DNA of 32,964 bases from an uncultured Clostridia bacterium (GTDB taxonomy: Bacteria; Bacillota_I; Bacilli_A; RF39; UBA660), in NCBI GenBank assembly GCA_945871105.1, contig CAMBUO010000012.1, positions 1-32,964 on the forward strand, written 5' to 3'. The position numbers were made by a program, and so were the translations under genes. Shown one piece after another: positions 1 through 7,554 of this stretch (positions are counted from its first letter, which is position 1; every line of letters starts with the position of its first letter). The notes under the pieces are model-generated. The model did no database searches. It was given only the letters and a program-made list of their open reading frames with translations, and was not told where the DNA came from.

Positions 1-2
1 AA

Positions 3-92
3 GCCAACTTTAAAAGGAAAAAATTACATGGTAGTTTTAAATGGACGCCATGTGGAAGTGGCAAGAAGTATAAGCAATGTCATGGAAAGTAA
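3..92 (+). CDS. C-terminal fragment of a SEC-C motif protein (possibly SecA tail); 5' end outside window
   Basis: Open frame to the left edge, not in the ORF track: ANFKRKKLHGSFKWTPCGSGKKYKQCHGK*, matching the SEC-C zinc motif PCGSGKKYKxC(C/H)G; the first Cys of the usual CPCGSG is replaced by Thr. Confidence 0.65.
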   Translation, partial: ANFKRKKLHGSFKWTPCGSGKKYKQCHGK

Positions 93-186
93 GATAAAAT
101 AAGGGAAAAATGAAATTTGAAAAATTAGTAAGTTGGTTCGAGTTTTATAACTTGTCCACGTAATGTGGTGAAAACCTAAGTAAAAT

Positions 187-226
187 AAGGATGTAGACAA
201 CGTTTTAAATGTGGACATCCTTTTTT
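187..226 (+). terminator. intrinsic terminator
   Basis: AAGGATGT (187-194) pairs with ACATCCTT (215-222), with extra inner pairing, then a T tract. Confidence 0.7.
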
Positions 227-264
227 CTATAATTAATGGTATAATATATGTAGGAGTTGATAGT

Positions 265-1344
265 ATGCTTTATTTAAAGAAAATAAATTTTGAAGATGTT
301 GAGGAAGAATATAAAGCAATAAAGTCCATGCCAGCACAAGAAAATGGATTGGAAAATAAATATCATGATGTTACAAAAGAAGAATTTATAAATGAAGTAA
401 TTCCTAAACTGTTAAAAAATTCTGAAGGGTTAGATTTACCTGATGGATATGTTCCGGATACGTACTTCTTTTTGTGGGATGATGATAAGATAGTCGGATT
501 ATTCAAAATAAGACATTATTTAAATGATTTTTTAAGAAAAGGTGCTGGACATATAGGATATGGAATATTACCTGAATATAGAGGAAAAGGTTATGCTAAA
601 AAAGGATTAGTTTTAGCAATTGAAAAATGTAAAGAAATTATTAAAGAAGACGAAATATATTTATCTGTTCATAAAGATAACCCTGCTTCGTTAAGAGTAC
701 AATTAGGGTGTGGAGCTTTTATAGTTGGAGAAACTGAAGAAGAATATTTAACTAGAATAAAATTGAAATATAATAATATTATTTTTGAATTTAGGGACTT
801 AAGAAGAGATGATTGGAAAAGAATTACTGAAAAAGAAGTAATAGTTGAAGATGAAAAAAATGATTTTTTTGAAGGAAAAGTATGCTTTTTAGATATGCAA
901 AAAGTTGAATCTCCTTTATCAGTAGACTCACCAGTTGGTAAAGTTACTATAGCAGATAATAACTATAAGAATTTGATATTCGCCCCTAAAGGAAAAAATT
1001 GGTGGCTAACTGTTATGTTTGATGATCAAGATAATTTGATAGAAAGTTATTTTGATATAACTAGAACTAATGATTTTAGTAATCCAGAAAATCCATATTT
1101 TGTTGATATGAAATTAGATGTTTGTATACCTAATGGACATGAACCAGCAATAATGTATGAAGATGAATTAAAAGAAGTATATGAACACGGTTTGATTACA
1201 AAAGAAGATTATGAAAATGCATATAATATAGCGTACAAAATTATAAGCACATATAATTCACATAAAGAAGATTATTATGAATTTATATATAATTTATATA
1301 ATAAATATAGAAATAAAGAATTAGGAAATATTAAAAGTAAGTAA
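265..1344 (+). CDS. GNAT acetyltransferase with C-terminal DUF402-like domain
   Basis: N-terminal GNAT core (IGYGILPEYRGKGYAKKGL). C-terminal region WWLTVMFDDQDNLIESYFDITRT...YFVDMKLDVCIPNGHEPAIMYEDELKEVYEHGLITKEDYENA resembles DUF402. Start moved from 211 (GTG inside the terminator) to ATG 265, which has an upstream TAGGAG. Confidence 0.75.
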   Translation: MLYLKKINFEDVEEEYKAIKSMPAQENGLENKYHDVTKEEFINEVIPKLLKNSEGLDLPDGYVPDTYFFLWDDDKIVGLFKIRHYLNDFLRKGAGHIGYGILPEYRGKGYAKKGLVLAIEKCKEIIKEDEIYLSVHKDNPASLRVQLGCGAFIVGETEEEYLTRIKLKYNNIIFEFRDLRRDDWKRITEKEVIVEDEKNDFFEGKVCFLDMQKVESPLSVDSPVGKVTIADNNYKNLIFAPKGKNWWLTVMFDDQDNLIESYFDITRTNDFSNPENPYFVDMKLDVCIPNGHEPAIMYEDELKEVYEHGLITKEDYENAYNIAYKIISTYNSHKEDYYEFIYNLYNKYRNKELGNIKSK

Positions 1345-1350
1345 TATTTA

Positions 1351-1384
1351 AAAGTATTGACAGTAATTGTTAATGCTTTTTTTG
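1351..1384 (+). terminator. intrinsic terminator
   Basis: AAAGTATTGACA (1351-1362) / TGTTAATGCTTT (1368-1379), 12-bp stem with two G-U wobbles, 5-nt loop, T tract. Confidence 0.75.
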
Positions 1385-1419
1385 ATGTAAAATGTTTTTA
1401 GAAAGAGGAGGAATAAGAT

Positions 1420-1473
1420 ATGATAAACATACGTAAAAGAAATAATCTGTATGAATTGTTAATGTCAATATAA
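1420..1473 (+). CDS. putative leader peptide (17 aa: MINIRKRNNLYELLMSI)
   Basis: AGGAGG at 1406-1411, 8 nt before ATG 1420; the stop codon (1471-1473) lies inside the left arm of the following hairpin. Confidence 0.5.
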   Translation: MINIRKRNNLYELLMSI

Positions 1474-1536
1474 AAATGTAGGTTTTCCTACATAATTAAT
1501 TAATCAAAAACCTACATTTTTATATTGATATTAACA
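1457..1536 (+). promoter_or_regulatory. candidate attenuator: 30-bp stem-loop with competing local hairpin
   Basis: TGTTAATGTCAATATAAAAATGTAGGTTTT (1457-1486) pairs with AAAACCTACATTTTTATATTGATATTAACA (1507-1536), only deviation one G-U. ATGTAGG (1476-1482) can also pair with CCTACAT (1487-1493). Confidence 0.6.
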
Positions 1537-1559
1537 GAAGTATTTGAGGTGATTAAAAA

Positions 1560-2042
1560 ATGCAAATAATAGAATATGAGGATAAATATTTAGATGATGT
1601 TAAAGATTTATTAGTTGAACTTGAAGAATATATTGTATCAATTGATAAAGATAATTTAGATCAAGTTCATCCAGAATATAGAGAAAAAATGGCAATTATA
1701 GATTTAGATGAAGTTAAAAATAATAATGGAAAATGTTATATAGCAGTTGAAGATGATAAAGCAATTGCCTTAATAATGGGATGTATATTTCCTTATGAAG
1801 AATATGATTATTTAGATTATAAATGTCCTAAAAGAGGTGAAATAACTGAATTAATAGTTTCTAAAAATGCAAGAAGTAAGGGTATAGGAAATATGCTTAT
1901 GAATAAAATGGAAGATTATTTTAAATCGATTGGTTGCGAATATGTTTTAGTAGATGTGTTTGCCTATAATGAAAATGCAATAAAATTTTATGAAAGAAGG
2001 GGATATCATCCACGAATGTATACTGATATAAAAAAACTTTAA
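1560..2042 (+). CDS. GNAT family N-acetyltransferase
   Basis: ITELIVSKNARSKGIGNMLMNKMEDYFKSIGCEYVLVDVFAYNENAIKFYERRGY; SD GAGGTG at 1546-1551. Confidence 0.85.
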   Translation: MQIIEYEDKYLDDVKDLLVELEEYIVSIDKDNLDQVHPEYREKMAIIDLDEVKNNNGKCYIAVEDDKAIALIMGCIFPYEEYDYLDYKCPKRGEITELIVSKNARSKGIGNMLMNKMEDYFKSIGCEYVLVDVFAYNENAIKFYERRGYHPRMYTDIKKL

Positions 2043-2096
2043 AGAAATATTTTATGGTCTATGCTAAAGAAATAATGTAGTAGATAATATAAGTAA

Positions 2097-2327
2097 ATAT
2101 TTGGATTTGATAGTTGGGAACAAGATATTACTACTAAAAAACTAAAAGAAGAATTAAATAAATTTGAAATTGATCCATTTGATGTTAATAGTTTTAAATT
2201 TAGAAAACCAACAGAAATTATTTTGAAACTACTAAATATATGTAATGAAGAAAAATTTAATTTTCTATTACCTTCAAAAAAGAAGGTAATATCACTTAGA
2301 AATAAAATATTAAAAGAAGAAATCTAG
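2097..2327 (+). pseudogene. gene remnant (C-terminal fragment, no start codon)
   Basis: Open frame IFGFDSWEQDITTKKLKEELNKFEIDPFDVNSFKFRKPTEIILKLLNICNEEKFNFLLPSKKKVISLRNKILKEEI* has protein-like composition but is preceded by an in-frame TAA and lacks a start/SD. Confidence 0.45.
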
Positions 2328-2350
2328 GTGATTACGTTGTGGAACTTTAG

Positions 2351-2395
2351 AAAGCCATCAAACCCTTATAATAACTAGGTTTGCGGGCTTTTTTT
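2351..2395 (+). terminator. intrinsic terminator
   Basis: AAAGCC-at-CAAACC ... GGTTTG-cg-GGCTTT followed by a T run. Confidence 0.8.
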
Positions 2396-2478
2396 AGAAA
2401 ATTAACTACAAAACTCGGGAATCATATTTTTAATATAAAAGTGGGGAATTTATTTTTACCAATTTCCTACATTTTATT

Positions 2479-4209
2479 TTACCATTTACATTCTTGGATG
2501 GGAGAAGTGAATGATGAGATGGAGTCACGAAGACGAGGATGTTTTATTACAAAGTGAATAGTGGGATTAGTACTTTTTGAGATGATGGTGTAGTTATTGA
2601 TAAGATTAATTATAGTGATATTATTGAATGTTTTATGATGGGATAATGATACATGGTAGTTTTTATTTTGATCTTGATATTTGATAGTAGAATTTAAGTG
2701 ATCTAGATATTCTTTTTTAGTGTATGTGATGGGAGTTGGGTAGAAGATATTTTCTAGTGATAGATGAAGGTTGTCAGTACTAGTATTATTTATTTCATAG
2801 ATATTATCAGTGATAGAGTTATTTTCTAGTATTTTTTTAGTATGTGATATTTCTTCATGATAGTAAGAGATTATTTTAGCTTGATCGGGGACTGGGATTT
2901 TGTTTCTTTTTAATATTTTTCTTAGAAGAGATTCACTTATTGAGAAGAGTGGAAGGCTTGAGTAGGTTCTTACTCTTTCAGTATTTATATTGGTACTAGA
3001 GGATAAGAATGATTTATAAGCAATATTAGATTCTTCACGATAGATATCCATTAGAGGACTGGCTTTTTTTAGAAGAATATTAGATTTTTCTTGATAGAAA
3101 GCTAGTTCTTTTTTGTTAGTAGTTAGATAATATTTACCTAGATGATGATTATTAGCAAGAGATTCTCCAGTAAGGGCACATACTCCAGAGACATAGTTTA
3201 GGTGATTATAGATATTATTTTTATTATCTTTGAAATAGTATGGAGATACTTGATTAGTCATATAGATAGGGATCCAGCTTAAGAGACCTAGCATCATTTC
3301 ATTAAAGGGACGATTTAGATTATGAATGATATTTATATGAAGGCCTTTTTTTAGGCACATAGCAATAGCAAACATCCATTTTTTACCGAATTCTATATCT
3401 TTTGCCATATCTTCCATAGGCATATCACTACACATAAAGATATCAGAATTATTTTTAGATAGGACTGTAGCTTTAAAGAAATCTAGTTCTCCTTGCTTCA
3501 TTTCTTCAAGACCATAATAGTTTCTTGTTTTAGCATGATAGAGGGGAATGTTTGGTACTTTTAATTCATCAAATTTAATGTCTTTGATATAGTCAGATAG
3601 ATTAAAGTTATCTAGATTATTTAGAAATGTACTGATATAGTTAGTGTTTTCTTTTTGATAGAATGAATCATTAGTTAGATAATTATAGATTACTTCAGAG
3701 ATATTTTTTTTATTTATAGAGATGGATTTATCTAAGAGAGAAGAGATTAGTTGGATACTATTGGGGGTATTATATTTAGAATTTATATATTTAGATACTT
3801 TTAGAGAGAATGATTTTGGATCAGAGGGCTTTGATTTACCATAACGAATACGAGATATGTGAGAGGGATCAAAAGTAATATATTTAGCCATATCATTTGT
3901 ATTTATATTTAGAGTAGTAATAAGATTATTGAGATTAGTACTTAGATTTTCATAATTAAAATTATTATTAAGAGAAGTAGTTAATTCTTTTAGGATAGTA
4001 TCTTCGGTTAGAGGAGTATTACTTTTTTTAGAGAGAATGCTTAATGATTTAGCAAGAGAATTAATATGAGGGCTATTTATACTGGGGGTTCTTTTACCAC
4101 TACGATATCTACTTATAACGGACTCTGATATATTAGAGAGTATAGATAGTTCTTTTGAAGTAGAATTAGTTTCTTTTAAATATTTATTTAATATATCTTT
4201 GAATTGCAT
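2479..4209 (-). CDS. two-HTH (XRE-like) regulatory protein with large uncharacterised C-terminal region
   Basis: Two helix-turn-helix-like segments (STSKELSILSNISESVISRYRSGKRTPS; NTNDMAKYITFDPSHISRIRYGKSKPS). Start revised to the ATG at 4207-4209; the upstream GTG at 4218 is part of SD GGTGAT. Confidence 0.75.
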   Translation of the reverse strand: MQFKDILNKYLKETNSTSKELSILSNISESVISRYRSGKRTPSINSPHINSLAKSLSILSKKSNTPLTEDTILKELTTSLNNNFNYENLSTNLNNLITTLNINTNDMAKYITFDPSHISRIRYGKSKPSDPKSFSLKVSKYINSKYNTPNSIQLISSLLDKSISINKKNISEVIYNYLTNDSFYQKENTNYISTFLNNLDNFNLSDYIKDIKFDELKVPNIPLYHAKTRNYYGLEEMKQGELDFFKATVLSKNNSDIFMCSDMPMEDMAKDIEFGKKWMFAIAMCLKKGLHINIIHNLNRPFNEMMLGLLSWIPIYMTNQVSPYYFKDNKNNIYNHLNYVSGVCALTGESLANNHHLGKYYLTTNKKELAFYQEKSNILLKKASPLMDIYREESNIAYKSFLSSSTNINTERVRTYSSLPLFSISESLLRKILKRNKIPVPDQAKIISYYHEEISHTKKILENNSITDNIYEINNTSTDNLHLSLENIFYPTPITYTKKEYLDHLNSTIKYQDQNKNYHVSLSHHKTFNNITIINLINNYTIISKSTNPTIHFVIKHPRLRDSISSFTSPIQECKW

Positions 4210-4226
4210 AATTATCACCTAATGGT

Positions 4227-4255
4227 ATTATACTATAAAATATGAGAGTTGTCAG
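4227..4255 (-). promoter_or_regulatory. sigma70-type promoter for the HTH gene
   Basis: Minus strand CTGACA (4250-4255) - 17 nt - TATAAT (4227-4232). Confidence 0.6.
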
Positions 4256-4339
4256 TTAAAACATTGTTTTAGATGGCAAGAATATTTATTTATATTGATA
4301 AGTAGATTATACTATAGATAGTAGTGGTAAAGGAGAGTT

Positions 4340-5467
4340 ATGATGGAAGATAAGAATAAGAAGAATGATGAGATAGTTGTGAATTTTAAGTTAGATAAGA
4401 AGAAACTATTATATATTTTGGGGGGAATAGGAGTAGTTTTAATTATAGTGGTGGGAGTACTACTAGGAGTAAATGGGGGAGATAAGGTGAAGATAGTTAA
4501 GAGTGAAGTACAAGAAATTACTTTAGAAGATTATTCAACGGAAGTATTTTCAATGAAGATACCTAAAGGTTGGACAGTACAGTCAGGTGGTCAGGGTATA
4601 TACTATGCTATTAGGGTAACTGATCCAAAGGATGAGAATAATCAAGTATTTTTAATGTTAAAGATACAGCCACTTTTGAAGAGTTTGAATGCTAAGAAAC
4701 AGTGGCAAAGTTATGCAGCTCTTGCTGGAGGAACACAATATAATGTATTTAGTAAAGCAGTAGTTTTAGAGAATCCTACTACAGAGGGATTTTTCCAAGT
4801 ATTTGGAAATGTAACAAGTTATTTAAATAGTGTTGAACCTACTTTAGCTAGTTTTAAGTATCCAACATTTAATAATTTTACTAAATTAGAAGAAAGTGAA
4901 TCACAAGCATCACTTAAGAGTGTGGCAATGGATAGTAAGGTACTTAGAGCGACATTTACAGGAAGTAATAGTCAGGAAGGAGAAGGATTATTCTTAGCAA
5001 CAGTAGTTAATTTTGGTAATTCTTCACAAATGGGTGTTGATATGTCATATTATATGATATATGATATTACAGCAATTACTTCAAAGAAAGATGAATTTAT
5101 TAATTATCAAGATATATTAATGAAGTGTGTTAATTCAATAGAATTTACTGATAGTTATGTTAAGAAGACAATAGATGATAGTAATGCACAAACACAACAG
5201 TCTTTACAAATTAATGCACAAGTGCAAGCAGCTTTTGATTCATATATGAGTGCTTGGGATAATAGAAGTAAGACATATGATATTATGAGTCAAAAACAAA
5301 GTGATGCTACACTGGGATATGAAAGAGTATATGATACAGATACTGGAGAGATATATAAAGCATATAATGGATTTACTGATGATTATAGTGGTAATAGATA
5401 TAAGAGTGTAACTGATGATATGTATACTAAGAGTACTAGTGGATATATTGAAAAAATAGGTGGATAG
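4340..5467 (+). CDS. single-pass membrane-anchored extracytoplasmic protein
   Basis: Basic N-terminus, TM LLYILGGIGVVLIIVVGVLLGV, long extracytoplasmic region. AAGGAG SD; start could be 4340 or 4343. Confidence 0.75.
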   Translation: MMEDKNKKNDEIVVNFKLDKKKLLYILGGIGVVLIIVVGVLLGVNGGDKVKIVKSEVQEITLEDYSTEVFSMKIPKGWTVQSGGQGIYYAIRVTDPKDENNQVFLMLKIQPLLKSLNAKKQWQSYAALAGGTQYNVFSKAVVLENPTTEGFFQVFGNVTSYLNSVEPTLASFKYPTFNNFTKLEESESQASLKSVAMDSKVLRATFTGSNSQEGEGLFLATVVNFGNSSQMGVDMSYYMIYDITAITSKKDEFINYQDILMKCVNSIEFTDSYVKKTIDDSNAQTQQSLQINAQVQAAFDSYMSAWDNRSKTYDIMSQKQSDATLGYERVYDTDTGEIYKAYNGFTDDYSGNRYKSVTDDMYTKSTSGYIEKIGG

Positions 5468-5469
5468 TA

Positions 5470-6426
5470 ATGAAGAAGAAAATTATATATATAGTTGGAG
5501 GGATACTATTAACAGTACTAGTAATAGTAGGAATAATATTATTAGTGAATAGAGGTGGTAATGGTATTAATCTAAGTAAGTATCCAGATACATTACTAGG
5601 AGAAGTATTAAAAAATAAGAATATTAAGATGGAAGATAATCCATATAAGAAGTTTATGAGAGGAGAGATACTAAGTAAGGATACTTGGTTTAATGAATAT
5701 ACTTTTATTACAGGTAATAAAGTTTATATCTTTGATCCTGATAAATTAAAGAATGGATTAGTTAGTTATAAATTAGTATATACTATTCCTAGTAATATAA
5801 AGATAGTTAATATAGGAACACCATATGGGGCTGATATATATTTTTATAGTGATGATGATCATAAGTATAGAGTAAAAGATACTAATATAGATAATGATAT
5901 TAAAGATGAATATAGTATGTTTGATAAGGCTACTTATGAAGAATTTGGAGATTATTCTTTTAAGAAAGAGAATTATACTGTAAGTAGATATAAACAAAAG
6001 GTAGATTATGATATTATATGTAATATGTTTTATGTTAAAGATAATGTTTTATATGAATTAGTAGAAGAATACTATCATTATCAAGAGAAAAGATGGGTAC
6101 CTTTTAAGATAGAAAAAGTAGAGGGTAACTATGAGGGAGAAAAGATATTAGATATATATAATGATAGAATTGTTAGAACTGATAAGGGATTCTATGAGAT
6201 AGTTAAATATTATGATAAGGATGGTAATGTTAAGACTACTACTTTAAAGATGGAGTTACCTAGTAAGTATTATGATGAAGTATTAACTTTTACATATGAA
6301 TATGTTATTTTAAATGATTATACTTTAATACCTATAAATGATATAGTTACTAAGAGAAAGAAAGAATATAAGTATAATTATTATGTAGATAAATTTGAAG
6401 AGACATTAGAAGAATTTGTAGAATAA
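5470..6426 (+). CDS. single-pass membrane-anchored protein, uncharacterised
   Basis: N-terminal TM IIYIVGGILLTVLVIVGIILLV; starts 3 nt after the previous stop. Confidence 0.75.
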   Translation: MKKKIIYIVGGILLTVLVIVGIILLVNRGGNGINLSKYPDTLLGEVLKNKNIKMEDNPYKKFMRGEILSKDTWFNEYTFITGNKVYIFDPDKLKNGLVSYKLVYTIPSNIKIVNIGTPYGADIYFYSDDDHKYRVKDTNIDNDIKDEYSMFDKATYEEFGDYSFKKENYTVSRYKQKVDYDIICNMFYVKDNVLYELVEEYYHYQEKRWVPFKIEKVEGNYEGEKILDIYNDRIVRTDKGFYEIVKYYDKDGNVKTTTLKMELPSKYYDEVLTFTYEYVILNDYTLIPINDIVTKRKKEYKYNYYVDKFEETLEEFVE

Positions 6427-6443
6427 ATTAATTTCCTCAAGAG

Positions 6444-6466
6444 AGATAGTGTATGCTATCTTTTTT
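6444..6466 (+). terminator. intrinsic terminator
   Basis: AGATAG tgtatg CTATCT followed by TTTTT. Confidence 0.7.
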
Positions 6467-6509
6467 GTATATGAAAAAGTTTAAAACTTATATAAAATAG
6501 TTAGAAATG

Positions 6510-7480
6510 TTTAAGTTTCGGTGAAAAAAATTCTTGACAATAAAAAGTGAATATGCTTTATTAACAAATTCACTTTTTTTGACAAATTTTAACAAAAAAA
6601 ATAAGGTAAAACCTCCAAAAATTTAGTATAATTTAATTGGTATAAAACATTCATACTAAACAAAACAAAAATTATGTCAAGATATGATATATGGAATTAA
6701 TACAAGGAAAAGTGTTTTATTAAGTGATATTGCAAGGGGCTTACAAGAAACAACCAAATTAGCATATACAATAGATAGAATATCAAAACATCTAAATAAT
6801 ATGGCTGAAGAAACAGAAATAGAAATTAGAAAAAATTATATAAAAGAGGCACTTAAATATATAGATAGTGATGATGATGATGGTGATGATGGTGATGATA
6901 AAGTATTGATGTTTGTAACTAATATGGATATTAAGAATAAGGACGATGCAACAAGAGTGATCTATACGTATTTTTTAAGATGGAGAATAGAAGAATATTT
7001 CAAAGCAAAGAAAAGTTATAAAGGGGAGTTATCATTAATAAGAAATTTAAAAGGAATAAGAAACTTTAACATGTTTTTAACAATAGTAATGTTATATTCA
7101 AATGAACACATAGAAAAGTTAGAGACAACTTTTTTGAGTAATATAATATTAGAATGAGCTTTACAACTAAAGGAAAAATGTATTGTTTATTTTGGACAAA
7201 TACCTCAAGGAATATATGAAATATTAAAATTTGCCAAAACAGGAATAAAAAAAATTCAAAATATAAAACATAATGAAAAATATAAGCAACTAAAACTAAA
7301 GCTTTAAGAATACTTATTGGGGTAATGGTAAAAAGTGTAAAGCATCAAATAAAAAAGTGTAAAGTTTTAAAAAAAAACAGTTTTACTGGATTTTAGGCGT
7401 TATATAAAAAGTATGAGTTTATTAAAAAGAGCATTTCGCTAAAATTATTTACTAAAAAAATAAAAAAAACGAAACTCAAA
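6510..7480. mobile_element. possible remnant IS element with imperfect terminal inverted repeats
   Basis: TTTAAGTTTCG (6510-6520) versus CGAAACTCAAA (7470-7480): 10/11 match as inverted repeats flanking the degenerate transposase. Confidence 0.3.
6684..7308 (+). pseudogene. degenerate IS4-like DDE transposase
   Basis: N-terminal MIYGINTRKSVLLSDIARGLQE fused to C-terminal YTYFLRWRIEEYFKAKKS...RNFNMFLTIVMLY, with the middle catalytic region missing. In-frame TGA at 7155-7157, then same-frame ALQLKEKCIVYFGQIPQGIYEILKFAKTGIKKI...LKL*. Confidence 0.7.
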
Positions 7481-7554
7481 GAAACAAAAGTTGAAATTCA
7501 TTTTCTTTTGTTATATGATAAAATAGTAATATAACTATTAGAGAAACGAGGTAT

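Noticed and set aside
140-180. GGTTCGAGT resembling a tRNA T-loop
   Set aside because: Flanks do not form a T-stem or acceptor stem and no anticodon arm can be placed; no tRNA supported.
24-218. Minus-strand ORF of 64 aa
   Set aside because: Overlaps the SEC-C coding end and the terminator on the other strand; no SD or domain.
211-264. N-terminal extension of the GNAT-DUF402 ORF
   Set aside because: The GTG start lies inside the upstream terminator hairpin; ATG 265 with TAGGAG upstream is a better start.
5773-5997. Minus-strand ORF of 74 aa
   Set aside because: Antisense shadow of the well-supported membrane-protein gene 5470-6426.
7155-7308. TGA in the transposase frame as evidence of Trp recoding (Mycoplasma code)
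   Set aside because: TGA clearly terminates other genes (11060-11062, 11317-11319, 22866-22868) and Trp is encoded by TGG; the simpler reading is a decayed pseudogene.
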